The notes under the pieces: generated by a model
Seen by the model: only the letters and a program-made list of their open reading frames with translations
What the model was told of the DNA's origin: nothing
The model's database searches: none
Translations under genes and position numbers: made by a program
In this document: piece by piece, positions 8,138 through 16,047 of the stretch
Layout: each line of letters begins with the position of its first letter
Numbering within the stretch: the stretch's first letter is position 1
From: Chryseobacterium sp. SSA4.19
GTDB taxonomy: Bacteria > Bacteroidota > Bacteroidia > Flavobacteriales > Weeksellaceae
Assembly: GCF_022601875.1 (NCBI RefSeq)
Contig: NZ_JAKVIP010000003.1
Location: forward strand, 1-64,000
Reading direction: 5' to 3'
Length of the DNA stretch: 64,000 nt

Positions 8138-9031
8138 TTAATGATAATAAGCCTTAGCATATACTTCTATGGCAAATTGTTCGGCAGTGGTGGAAGTCGT
8201 GGAATGGTCATTTCTTTTTTGATAGTTAAAGATTCCTTCCTTAATGCCTATTGCCATTTCTAACAAATTGTCTACAAAATCTGCGGTAAAACCATTGCCT
8301 AAAAATATAGCTTTTGCCTGCTCTAAAGGAATCTGGACATACGGCAGCTCAGTATTCCCGATGGCATTTCCGATAATCGAGGTAAATTCTCTCATCGTGT
8401 AGTTTCGAGGGCCCATCATCGCACGGATGCTTTTGCCTGTGAAGTCAAGCTTTGCCAGATGACCTGCAATCATTTCCGCCACATCTTTTGTAGCGACCAT
8501 AGGGATAGAATGGTCACCGTCCGCAGCGGTACCGTTGATCCCTTTAGTTTTGACCAGCTCTATGGTTCTCAGAAAGTTTTCCATAAAGTAAGCAGAGCGG
8601 ATATGCAGCACATTGACATCTGAAAATTGATTCAATCTTACTTCCTGTTCTCCCGTCCCGGCCATCATTCCGTTTCCTTCATGCATATGTGAACCTAAGC
8701 TGCTCATGTTGACAATATATTTGATTCCAGATTTTTCTATGGTCTTTATGAAATTTCCTGTTACCATTCTTTGGTATGCTCTTGTGTTTTCAGCTTTCAC
8801 ATTATCCGGTAAGATCAGGAAGGCAGCATCTGCATTTTTAAACGCACTGGTGAGAACATCAGCATCATTTACATCACCTCTGATGATTTCTGCACCTCTG
8901 CTGCGAAATTGTTCAAGCTTTTCCGTGCTTCTTGCAACAACGGTTACGTGATGACCTTCGTCTAAAAGGATTTCTGCGACTTTACTTCCAACAGTTCCTG
9001 TTGCACCCAATACTACGATTCTTTTTTTCAT
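8138..9031 (-). CDS. NmrA/atypical SDR family NAD(P)H-binding protein
   Basis: A 297-residue protein starting MKKRIVVLGATGTVGSKVAEILL, an atypical-SDR GxTGxxG nucleotide-binding site. It continues through ARSTEKLEQFRSRGAEIIRGDVNDAD, YIVNMSSLGSH and the NmrA-like C-terminal half (GPRNYTMREFTSIIGNAIG). The classical YxxxK motif is absent, as in NmrA/QorB-like sensors and some NAD(P)H-quinone reductases. It is upstream of the OYE gene in a probable two-gene operon, and its promoter carries the module shared with the gene at 9116-10069. Whether it is a sensor or an enzyme is open. Confidence 0.85.
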   Translation of the reverse strand: MKKRIVVLGATGTVGSKVAEILLDEGHHVTVVARSTEKLEQFRSRGAEIIRGDVNDADVLTSAFKNADAAFLILPDNVKAENTRAYQRMVTGNFIKTIEKSGIKYIVNMSSLGSHMHEGNGMMAGTGEQEVRLNQFSDVNVLHIRSAYFMENFLRTIELVKTKGINGTAADGDHSIPMVATKDVAEMIAGHLAKLDFTGKSIRAMMGPRNYTMREFTSIIGNAIGNTELPYVQIPLEQAKAIFLGNGFTADFVDNLLEMAIGIKEGIFNYQKRNDHSTTSTTAEQFAIEVYAKAYYH

Positions 9032-9060
9032 TGTTTTAAAATTTAATTGATTATTGATAG

Positions 9061-9107
9061 GACAAAGTTGCGATGATCAGCATCCTGAAACTTGTATCAT
9101 ATCACTG
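9061..9107 (-). promoter_or_regulatory. Shared promoter/operator module, copy 1
   Basis: On the minus strand a 20-bp box CAGTGATATGATACAAGTTT (9107-9088) is followed after 16 bp by GCAACTTTGTC (9071-9061), which resembles the Bacteroidota -7 element ending in TTTG. It lies 30-76 bp before the NmrA-like start. The same two boxes with the same spacing occur at 10103-10149. A binding site for one of the two neighbouring AraC regulators is a reasonable inference. Confidence 0.6.
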
Positions 9108-9115
9108 TTTTCAGT

Positions 9116-10069
9116 TTATTGATTACCATTAACTTCTACGGCAATTTTCCCTACATATCCGCCCTTTTCCGCATATTGATAGGCTTGTTTATACTGTGCA
9201 AAAGGGAATACGGTATTAACCTCAATATCAAGACCTTTATCTACAGCATCCAGCAAAAATTCCGTATATGATGTTGCCGGGTTTGAAAGCAGTACGATAT
9301 GTTTCTTAGACCTAAAGAGATTTCCTAAAACTGCCAGGGGAATTTCAACCGGCTGTGGAGTCGGGTTGATAAATAATGATTTGGACTTCATGATTTCTTT
9401 TGCCTTTGTATATCGCATTTTGCCTGAAAGATCAACGACAATGTCATAGGTTTTTTTTTGTGAAAGCACATTTTCTCTGGTATAATCAATTACTTCAGTA
9501 GCGCCCCATCTTTCTGCGTAGGCAACGCCTTCAGTACTCGTAACCGCTGTAATATTTGCGCTTTTTTGTTTTAATAACTGAAGCAGAATCATTCCGAAAC
9601 CACCGGTAGCACCATTGATGAGGATCCTGGTCCGGGCATTGATTTTTCCCATTTTTTCAACAGCCGCTACGGCAGCTGTTCCTACAACAGGAAGAGAAGC
9701 TGCCTGCGAAAAACTGATGGTGTCCGGTTTTTTCCAGATTAAAGACGCCGGAACGGCAACGTATTCTGCTGATACTCCTTCTTTCATGAGGTTTTTCACA
9801 ACGCCAAAAACTTCATCGCCGATATTAAGATTATTAACGGAAGATCCTATTTCTTCGATGATCCCTGCAAAATCAGCTCCCGTATTTTTTGGGAATTTTG
9901 ACCCGGACATAAGCTTCATTTCTCCTTTTCTGATTTTCCAGTCCATGGGATTGATTGAAAATGCTTTTATTTTAACCAAGACCTGATCAGATGTTATGGC
10001 AGGTTTTGATTGTTCCACCATTTGTAATACTTCTGAGCTTCCGAATTTTTGATAGGCTATTGCTTTCAT
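9116..10069 (-). CDS. MDR-family NADP-dependent oxidoreductase (quinone reductase-like)
   Basis: A 317-residue medium-chain reductase without the structural-zinc lobe. It starts MKAIAYQKFGSSEVLQMVEQ, then NPMDWKIRKGEM, TGADFAGIIEEIGSSVNNLNIGDEVFGVV, the NADP-binding ILINGATGGFGMILLQLLK, a GATEVIDYT segment and VGKIAVEV at the end. Such enzymes reduce quinones or enals with NADPH. Unlike the related gene at 5382-6382 it is intact. Its promoter copies the module found before the NmrA-OYE pair, so these genes probably respond to the same signal. Confidence 0.9.
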   Translation of the reverse strand: MKAIAYQKFGSSEVLQMVEQSKPAITSDQVLVKIKAFSINPMDWKIRKGEMKLMSGSKFPKNTGADFAGIIEEIGSSVNNLNIGDEVFGVVKNLMKEGVSAEYVAVPASLIWKKPDTISFSQAASLPVVGTAAVAAVEKMGKINARTRILINGATGGFGMILLQLLKQKSANITAVTSTEGVAYAERWGATEVIDYTRENVLSQKKTYDIVVDLSGKMRYTKAKEIMKSKSLFINPTPQPVEIPLAVLGNLFRSKKHIVLLSNPATSYTEFLLDAVDKGLDIEVNTVFPFAQYKQAYQYAEKGGYVGKIAVEVNGNQ

Positions 10070-10102
10070 GATTTCAATTTTTTATTTGCTTCATTTTGAT
10101 AT

Positions 10103-10149
10103 GACAAAGTTGCAGAGAATATGATGGGAAAACTTGTATCAGATCACTG
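10103..10149 (-). promoter_or_regulatory. Shared promoter/operator module, copy 2
   Basis: Minus-strand CAGTGATCTGATACAAGTTT (10149-10130) differs from copy 1 at one of 20 positions. It is followed after 16 bp by GCAACTTTGTC (10113-10103), identical to copy 1. The module lies 34-80 bp before the MDR-family start. Confidence 0.6.
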
Positions 10150-10181
10150 TTGTTTAAAAGATCACGGGCAGAGGCAACAAA

Positions 10182-10218
10182 TAAAAAAGGGTATCAACAT
10201 TACTGTCAATACCCTTAT
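10182..10218 (-). terminator. Terminator after the AraC-family gene pair
   Basis: On the minus strand AAGGGTAT (10216-10209) pairs with ATACCCTT (10194-10187) and is followed directly by a run of T. It is 25 bp past the AraC stop codon at 10243. Confidence 0.75.
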
Positions 10219-10242
10219 AAGAGAAGATTTTTATAATTTTCT

Positions 10243-10965
10243 CTAGTAGATTTGTATGAGATCACTACTGAATTTCAAAGCTTTGGGCGGCATTCCGAAC
10301 ATCTCATACATATATTTGTTGAGTTGGGGAAGGTCATAGAAACCGGTATCGTAAGCAATATCGGTGAGGCTTCTTTCCTTGTCGCTAAGCGTAATATAGA
10401 TTGCCTGGCGTAGCCTCGTCCATAAGAGATATTTCGAAAGGCTGCTACCGGTCTGTTGCTTAAAGAGAGAAGCCAGACGCGATGGGGAAAGAAACACCAT
10501 ATCTGCAAAGGTTTGTGGGGTGATATCCGATCTGAAATAATTTTCCCTTATATAATCCACCATCTTAGTCACCCTTTCATCATAACGGACAGCCGGCAGC
10601 CTGGATAGTATAGCCTTAATGACAGAATTAATTTCAAGATTGTTTTCAGGAATATTAAACAAGGCATTAGTCTCTGAAGGAGCGTAGAAAACGATGCAGT
10701 TTTCATCACTTTTAAAATGGCCTGACAATTCCAGACCGACCGTGGAATAAGGCTCAATATTCAAAACATTCAGGGTGCCGTTTTCTGCAATACAAAAATG
10801 CTTAACGTGCGGTTTGATCAGAAAGCCGTAAATGCTTTCATATAAAGTACCATTAATCGTCGTGGTAAAAGGAGAATCATTGGACAGCACGATCTGATAA
10901 GCAGAATGGTGATGAATTTCAACCGTCAGATTACGGGCCTGAAGACCCAGGATAAATTGATTCAT
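10243..10965 (-). CDS. AraC-family transcriptional regulator
   Basis: A 240-residue regulator with a short cupin-like N-terminal domain (HHHSAYQIVLS ... GFLIKPHVKHFCI) and a C-terminal double HTH. The first helix pair is DITPQTFADMVFLSPSRLASLFKQQTGSSLSKYLLWTRLRQA, and the second is SLTDIAYDTGFYDLPQLNKYMYEMFGMPPKALK. It begins 20 bp after a second AraC gene in the same direction, so the pair is likely one unit. It lies next to the shared promoter modules and may control the neighbouring oxidoreductases. Ligand unknown. Confidence 0.9.
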   Translation of the reverse strand: MNQFILGLQARNLTVEIHHHSAYQIVLSNDSPFTTTINGTLYESIYGFLIKPHVKHFCIAENGTLNVLNIEPYSTVGLELSGHFKSDENCIVFYAPSETNALFNIPENNLEINSVIKAILSRLPAVRYDERVTKMVDYIRENYFRSDITPQTFADMVFLSPSRLASLFKQQTGSSLSKYLLWTRLRQAIYITLSDKERSLTDIAYDTGFYDLPQLNKYMYEMFGMPPKALKFSSDLIQIY

Positions 10966-10985
10966 TATTACTGTTTATGGATGAT

Positions 10986-11894
10986 CTAATTGAATGACTG
11001 CCTGAATTCCAGGGGCGTCTGATTGGTTTTGCTTTTGAATAAACGGGTAAAAGACTGCGGATATTCAAATCCCATCTGATAGGCAATTTCAGACACCGAC
11101 AGATCAGTGGTAGATAATATTTCTTTTGCGGTTTCAATCAACCTGTTGTGGATGTGCTGCTGTGTGTTGAGCCCTGTTAAAGAGCGCAACATATCACTCA
11201 GGTAGCTTGCGGATACATGTAACTGGTCGGCCAGGCTCTGCACCGTTGGCATTCCGTTCTGCAATTCCTCCTCATCATTAAAATAAGCGTCCAAAACCTT
11301 CTCAAACTTCTCAATAAGATGGTTATTGACCGCTTTGAAAGTGATAAACTGTCTTTTATAATACCGGCTGCTGTAATTCAGAAGAAGTTCGATCTGTGAG
11401 ATGACTACATCCTGGCTGAAGTCATCCGTCCTGGTTTTAAGCTCCTCATCAATAATCTTAAACACTGAAAACAGGGTCTCCTTTTCTTTTTCTGACACCT
11501 GCAGTGCTTCGTCGGTTGAATAGGAAAAAAATCCGTATTGTTTTATCTTCTTTGCCAATGGATAGGAAAGCAGAAAATCAGGATGCAGCAGGATAAGGAA
11601 GCCTTTGCTTTTGTTATTCTTCGGCTTTTCAAAAAGCTGTCCCGGAGCCGTAAATACCAGACCGCCTTCCCCAAAATCATAATGATGCTGGCCATATCTG
11701 GCACTGCCAATGGTATCTTTATAGGCAATTTTATAAAAGTCCAGTACCATATGATCAGACAATTCCTCCGGCAGCGTCATATCTTCCAGACGGATAAAAC
11801 TGACGAGCGGATGTTCAGGTTTAGGCAATCCGAACATCTTATGGAATTCAGATAAGGAGAGAAATTTATGCAGATGATTCTGATGGCTTTTCAT
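10986..11894 (-). CDS. AraC-family transcriptional regulator
   Basis: A 302-residue regulator. The N-terminal half is a helix/strand sensor region, and the C-terminal half carries the AraC double HTH (TVQSLADQLHVSASYLSDMLRSLTGLNTQQHIHNRLIETAKEIL, then SVSEIAYQMGFEYPQSFTRLFKSKTNQTPLEFRQSF). This architecture is frequent in Bacteroidota regulators that sit beside reductase genes. It is followed by the other AraC gene and preceded by an SDR gene with a hairpin in between. Direct targets are not visible. Confidence 0.9.
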   Translation of the reverse strand: MKSHQNHLHKFLSLSEFHKMFGLPKPEHPLVSFIRLEDMTLPEELSDHMVLDFYKIAYKDTIGSARYGQHHYDFGEGGLVFTAPGQLFEKPKNNKSKGFLILLHPDFLLSYPLAKKIKQYGFFSYSTDEALQVSEKEKETLFSVFKIIDEELKTRTDDFSQDVVISQIELLLNYSSRYYKRQFITFKAVNNHLIEKFEKVLDAYFNDEEELQNGMPTVQSLADQLHVSASYLSDMLRSLTGLNTQQHIHNRLIETAKEILSTTDLSVSEIAYQMGFEYPQSFTRLFKSKTNQTPLEFRQSFN

Positions 11895-11910
11895 TTTTAG
11901 GTCTTATGAT

Positions 11911-11940
11911 CAACACCTGAAAATTTTACTTCAGGTGTTG
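11911..11940 (-). terminator. Hairpin after SDR gene
   Basis: An 11-bp stem CAACACCTGAA (11911-11921) / TTCAGGTGTTG (11930-11940) is 24 bp beyond the SDR stop and 17 bp before the AraC start. It lacks a good T run, so it may act as an attenuator or an RNA-end stabiliser rather than a full terminator. Confidence 0.5.
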
Positions 11941-11963
11941 GTTGTGTAAAAATAGTGAATTAA

Positions 11964-12701
11964 TTACCAAGGTGTTTCACCGGATTCAGGATTATATTCT
12001 TCACTGATGAATTTTCCGGTCGGTCCGTCCTGATCGATCATAGCATATTTAGCAATCCTTTTTCCGCCTTCTTCCACGGTTCCGGTACCTCTGTGATTAT
12101 TAAAATCCGTAGCGACGAATCCCGGGCACACTGCATTGACTTTAAATGGGGTGTCACGAAGTTCGTAAGCGAGATTAATCGTATACATATTCATAGCAGC
12201 TTTTGAAGCGGTGTAGACGGCAGCTTTATGACTGTAATATATCCAGCTGGGATCAGAATGTAAGGTAAGCGAACAGCCGCTTGAAGAGACATTGACGATT
12301 CTCGGTTCCTCAGATTTCTTCAGCAGATCCATAAATATCTGGGTCATTCTGATGACCCCGTACAAATTGGTATCCATTACATTTTGAAAAGCTTCCACCG
12401 GGGCTTCAAGTGCAGATTGTGGCATTCCCCCGTTAATTCCGGCGTTGTTAATAAGGACATCTAAGATATCCGTCTGCGCTCCGATCTCTTTTCTTGCCCT
12501 TTCTATGGAAGCAAGGTCGGCCACATCCACTTGAATAGCTTTTGTATTTTCAAAACCCGCTTTCTTAAGCTGTTGTACGGCAGCTTCTCCGTTTCCGATA
12601 TTCCGGCTTCCGATATAAACGAAATATCCGTTTTCTAAAAGCTGCTTAGCCGTTTCAAATCCTATTCCTTTGTTGGCTCCTGTTATAAATGCTGTTTTCA
12701 T
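11964..12701 (-). CDS. SDR-family oxidoreductase
   Basis: A 245-residue classical SDR close to the carbonyl-reductase type. It has TGANKGIGFETAKQLL at the N-terminus, NNAGIN, the catalytic Ser in IVNVSSSGCS, and the active-site Tyr in YTASKAAMNMYT. The segment between the Ser and Tyr motifs (TLHSDPSWIYYSHKAAV) is longer than usual. The C-terminus ends PESGETPW, typical of plant/bacterial carbonyl reductases. It follows the frameshifted NmrA-like gene by 1 bp, suggesting co-transcription. Confidence 0.9.
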   Translation of the reverse strand: MKTAFITGANKGIGFETAKQLLENGYFVYIGSRNIGNGEAAVQQLKKAGFENTKAIQVDVADLASIERARKEIGAQTDILDVLINNAGINGGMPQSALEAPVEAFQNVMDTNLYGVIRMTQIFMDLLKKSEEPRIVNVSSSGCSLTLHSDPSWIYYSHKAAVYTASKAAMNMYTINLAYELRDTPFKVNAVCPGFVATDFNNHRGTGTVEEGGKRIAKYAMIDQDGPTGKFISEEYNPESGETPW

Positions 12702-12702
12702 T

Positions 12703-13613
12703 TTAATTTATTTTTTTCTTATAGATTTGGGCAAACTCTCTTGCAAAATCTGCTAATTTAACTTTTCCGAATACGGGTCTGTTGGCATAAAAATCTTCAT
12801 ATAAGCTGCCGTCTCCCTGTGCCTTCTGCATGGCAACCATTCCTTTGGCGATCCACTCATTGATGCCGGCGGAAAGCATTTGATCCAATAATTCTTCGCC
12901 CGGAATCACTTTCCATTCCAGATCCGGATTCCCAATCGATTGTCCTAATTCTGCAGCAATTTCGTCAGGAGAAACCTCATCACTAGCCATATAATGAACC
13001 GTTCTTCCGATAAAAGATTTTTCCATTTCATCAGCAATGGCCGCTGCAATATCGTAAGCTGAAACCCAGGGTTCTTTCCGTTTCCCTCCGTAGCTTTGAA
13101 TAATTTTACCCTGAGACTGTATCATCGGAAGCCATCGGTAGATATTGTTGAAGAATCCGACGGGCCGCATAAATTTTATAGAAAAATCTTCAGGAAGTGT
13201 TTGCAAAATCTGCTCAACATGATAGTGGACCAAAAGACTTCCGCTCCCCTGATCAGAATGTGCCCCGATACTGCTTAAGTGGATGATCTTTTTGACGGTG
13301 GAACGCTGAACCGCGGTTATATAATTCCTGGCTATTTTTTTAAATTCAGCGAGGAAATCAATATCCTTATCGAAAAGACTTCCGATGCCTTCCCAGGCTT
13401 CCATTAAATACACCGCCTCAGCACCTTGAAGGTTTCCGTTAAAAATTCTACATCCTGAATGCTTCCTATCGCTGCAACAGCGCCCAGACTTTCTATTTCA
13501 GAAATTCTTTCTTCTTTACTGCTGATGACCGTAACCTGATGTCCACGTTCTGCCAATAATCGGGTCAGTGGTTTTCCGATGTTCCCTAGAGAACCTGTTA
13601 ATGCTATTTTCAT
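12703..13613 (-). pseudogene. NmrA-like NAD(P)H-binding gene with single-base frameshift
   Basis: The N-terminal frame (MKIALTGSLGNIGKPLTRLLAERGHQVTVIS ... FLTETFK) reaches a stop at 13404-13406. The remaining 236 codons continue in another frame as GAEAVYLMEAWEGIGSLFDKD through KKIIHLSSIGAHSDQGSG to FAREFAQIYKKK. Removing one base between 13425 and 13426, in a short A/G run, explains the break (expected ttc-aaN-ggt). Both parts are well preserved and together give about 303 residues, the normal family length. It is the second 1-nt deletion within 8 kb, so a sequencing or assembly artefact must be considered alongside real decay. Confidence 0.8.
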
Positions 13614-14125
13614 TGTCTTGATTTATATGTACAAAGTTCCGCTAAACATCACTCGTAGAATTAACAGAATCGGGACAATACTTAACCAAAATGAGAAAGA
13701 ACATTACCGTTCTCAACAAAAATTATAACAATGTATTAGAAAGATCAAGAACTCCTTAATAGCTTTTCATTTAAAATTATGTAGACTTTTATTTTTTAAT
13801 AGAATTGGATGGTACATCCGAAGTGTATCAGGATAGACTGATAAAAAGCATTAAAATCGATAAGAGAAAAGGTTCTGATGCATGCAGAAAGGTGGCATTT
13901 TACATATTACATCGGAAAAATCAAAGCAGTAGATGGTAAGTTTTATGAGTAGAAAAGGAGGATATCAACAGGAAAGAAATCGTTTATTTAGATCCATATA
14001 AAATCTGCAGGACAGTTCCTGAATTGCGAAAAACCAAAATAATAAACCTTAGAATTAAAGATATGGCCTCCTATCCGATATTACAGTTTACTATTGCAGT
14101 CCAGTCAGATCACTGATGTAAAACA
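13614..14125. other. Intergenic gap with no convincing gene
   Basis: About 510 bp between the NmrA-like start and the next terminator. A plus-strand open stretch of about 58 codons near 13952-14117 contains plausible protein-like sequence but no start or recognised family. It may be the end of a decayed gene. The first 60 bp should contain the promoter of the NmrA-SDR unit (GGAACTTTG on the minus strand near 13630). Confidence 0.4.
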
Positions 14126-14128
14126 GAA

Positions 14129-14152
14129 CTCCAAAGTCAAATGACTTTGGAG
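14129..14152 (-). terminator. Terminator of small hypothetical gene
   Basis: CTCCAAAGTC (14129-14138) and GACTTTGGAG (14143-14152) form a 10-bp stem with a 4-nt loop immediately after the stop codon at 14159. On the minus strand a T-rich stretch follows. Confidence 0.75.
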
Positions 14153-14158
14153 CTCATT

Positions 14159-14380
14159 TTAAAAGCTAACTCTGATATCTGCCGGTGTTTCCATCTTGAT
14201 GGTAATCATAGTAGACTCATCAACCAGTTCGCAGCTTGTTGATGAATAGGCCCCATCCTGCTTTTTTTCCTGTACTTTAATATCTCCAAAGTCAATTTCG
14301 TCTTTAGGAATTTCGATAAAGTAACTGCCCGTTTCCTCATCATGGGTAAAATGTTCTTTTTTGAAATCAATAAATTGCAT
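14159..14380 (-). CDS. Small hypothetical protein (73 aa)
   Basis: The best ATG gives MQFIDFKKEHFTHDEETGSY and 73 residues; a longer frame to 14470 would need a TTG start and its extra residues look unconserved. The protein is acidic and strand-rich (YFIEIPKDEIDFGDIKVQEKK ... STMITIKMETPADIRVSF). It has no signal peptide or membrane segment. A strong terminator follows the stop, which supports a real transcript. I do not recognise the family. Confidence 0.5.
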   Translation of the reverse strand: MQFIDFKKEHFTHDEETGSYFIEIPKDEIDFGDIKVQEKKQDGAYSSTSCELVDESTMITIKMETPADIRVSF

Positions 14381-14496
14381 ACTAAAATTTTTATTTGGTT
14401 CTGAATTAAGATCTGCAATAACTGTGACATTCTGTAAGCTCCATTTAATGAAACCTTCGAACTGAAGCAAAACCTGTTATTTGAGATGCATAAGTG

Positions 14497-14786
14497 TGTT
14501 GAAAAACTTTCTACAAACAAAAAATCTTCGCCCATCTGCAAAATCTGCGAGAGTTTTTTAACGCAAAGATTTTACTTTAAAAACAGCATATTTAAGGAAA
14601 ATAAAGATGAATCAGCAAGCTGATTTGATGAAGCATACGTTTAAGCTTCGCGCTATAAATTGATTTGTCTTTGACTTCAAAAACATTATTGCCATAAAAA
14701 TTAATCTTTGCGTTGAAATATTCTACGAACAAAAAATCTGCGCTATCTGCAAAATCTGCGACAGTTTACCATGCAAAGATTTTACC
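14497..14786. repeat. Two degenerate ~78-bp direct repeats
   Basis: Copy A (14497-14575) and copy B (14709-14786) share the order: TTGAAA, CTAC.AACAAAAAATCT, ATCTGCAAAATCTGCGA, AGTTT and GCAAAGATTTTAC. The ATCTGCAAAATCTGCG core also resembles the ATCTGTGAAAATCTGCG phrase in the array at 21.8-23.0 kb. No gene is seen in the 14381-14820 gap. Confidence 0.6.
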
Positions 14787-14824
14787 ACTAAATTAAATAG
14801 AACCACTCTCAAAAAAACATCAAA

Positions 14825-14854
14825 AAATCCTGAAAAACCAAGCTTTCAGGATTT
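14825..14854 (-). terminator. Terminator of repeat-protein gene
   Basis: AAATCCTGAAA (14825-14835) pairs with TTTCAGGATTT (14844-14854). Read on the minus strand the hairpin is followed by a T-rich tract. It lies 27 bp after the stop at 14881. Confidence 0.75.
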
Positions 14855-14880
14855 GCTCTTTACTTTATTTTCCGGCATTT

Positions 14881-15336
14881 CTATTTAGGGGTACCGTTAT
14901 TCATCGTTCCGCTGGTATTTAGGGTACCAGGCGTTCCGTATTTTACAGTATTGTTGCTGTCGGTTCCTGTTTTTAAAGGTCCGACCCCATTGTTTAGCGT
15001 ACCGTTACTGTTCAATGTACTATTGGTTCCATTGTTCAGAGTACCGGTATTATTCAGGGAACCATTATTGAGCGTATTGTTGCTGTTTAAAGTACCGTTG
15101 GTGCCGGTGTTCAGGGTTCCGGTGCCGGTGTTCAGGGAACCGTTTGTTCTGATCGTTCCGGTGGTTCCGTTGTTCAGCAGACCGTTTCCGTTCAACGTAT
15201 TGTTAGTCCCGTTATTCATAATTCCGGTGCCGCTGTTTGTTGTTCCGGTATTGGTTCGGGTTGTGGTCGTCGTCTGCGCAGAAACCGTGATGAAACCGCC
15301 TGCGATAAATGCTGCTGCTACAATTAAATTTTTCAT
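14881..15336 (-). CDS. Secreted Asn/Thr/Gly-rich repeat protein
   Basis: A 151-residue protein with a clear signal peptide (MKNLIVAAAFIAGGFITVSAQ, cleavage after SAQ or VSA). The rest is almost only N, T, G, L and S, arranged as a loose repeat of the type G-T-L-N-N-G/T-L-N-S-N (for example near residues 45-120). It has no Cys, no aromatic except one Tyr and almost no charge. Such sequences may form a beta-solenoid or a flexible surface/matrix filament. It has its own terminator and stands alone. Function is unknown; similarity searches would be confounded by low complexity. Confidence 0.7.
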   Translation of the reverse strand: MKNLIVAAAFIAGGFITVSAQTTTTTRTNTGTTNSGTGIMNNGTNNTLNGNGLLNNGTTGTIRTNGSLNTGTGTLNTGTNGTLNSNNTLNNGSLNNTGTLNNGTNSTLNSNGTLNNGVGPLKTGTDSNNTVKYGTPGTLNTSGTMNNGTPK

Positions 15337-15793
15337 TGTCTTATTATTTTAGATTGGTGATGTGAGGGTAAATACAATTATCGTACAAAAAGTTCCGAGA
15401 TAAGGAATCTTTTATATTGATTGATAAGTAATTAACAGAAACCGGGTGAAAAGGCTGAAAAAGGGAATAGATGCCGGAAGCTTTTCCGGTTATAATAACA
15501 GCTATTGTTTTCAATCTCAAAATATAGGGATAAGCCTCAGTAAACGAAGATTATCCGGGCTTTTAATTGTTACATCTATTTACGGCTATAGGAACTAATG
15601 ATGAACAGGCTGTAATCCCGCTAGGCTGCCACCATTTCTCCGATAAAAATTTCGGCAAGATCCTGTTCCGGGCTTATGGTTCCGATGATATCCGCACCAG
15701 ATGTCCGAAATGATCCTGAAAAGCGTCCTTCGATTTTTCACGGTTACATTTTCCCACGGATTTGTCTTTAGATTTTCATAGATGGTAGCAAGG

Positions 15794-15916
15794 CTTCGAG
15801 AGCCTCAGCCTGACAGTGTGTATATACAGTTTAGCTTGGATTAAAATAGCTCTTTGTTTAAGTAGAATATAAGTTCAGACTGATGTTGCCGTTATGTCAT
15901 CCTGAGGCTCTCGAAG
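15794..15916. repeat. REP-like imperfect inverted repeat pair
   Basis: CTTCGAGAGCCTCAGCCTGACA (15794-15815) is nearly the reverse complement of the segment at 15895-15916 (two mismatches). The 'CCTGAGGCTCTCGAAGG' phrase is REP-like. The two arms are 79 bp apart. Confidence 0.6.
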
Positions 15917-15985
15917 GATTTCTTATAACGTTGGTAAGGGCTTTGAAGGTTTCAGCCACCAAATGCGTATAATTTCAACATTCCG

Positions 15986-16025
15986 TTTGTCATCCCGGAG
16001 GGATCTCAACTTAGTATTAGAGAAT
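15986..16025 (-). repeat. Dispersed ~40-bp repeat, inverted copy
   Basis: The reverse complement of this segment matches, with about five differences, the ATTCTCTAATACTATGTTGA element that occurs at 21850, 22366 and 22863. The match continues through GATTCCTACCGGAATGACAAA. It is therefore a dispersed element in the opposite orientation. Confidence 0.7.
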
Positions 16026-16047
16026 CGTTTGGAAAGATTCAGGATTT

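Larger units (their letters stand above)
15337..16047. other. Repeat-bearing 0.7-kb gap with possible gene remnant
   Basis: No intact gene. On the minus strand about 15605-15730 can be read as a short protein-like fragment ending IIGTISPEQDLAEIFIGEMVAA-stop, which may be a decayed C-terminus of an unidentified gene. The stretch also holds an inverted repeat pair (15794-15916) and one copy of a dispersed repeat (15986-16025). Confidence 0.35.

Noticed and set aside
10247..10270. Third copy of the shared promoter box
   Set aside because: TTTGTATGAGATCACTACTG resembles the box but lies inside the 3' coding end of the AraC gene and lacks the GCAACTTTGTC partner.
14951..15352. 133-codon plus-strand frame opposite the repeat protein
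   Set aside because: It is rich in V/P/L only because it is the complement of an N/T/G/L repeat. The minus frame has a signal peptide and a terminator.
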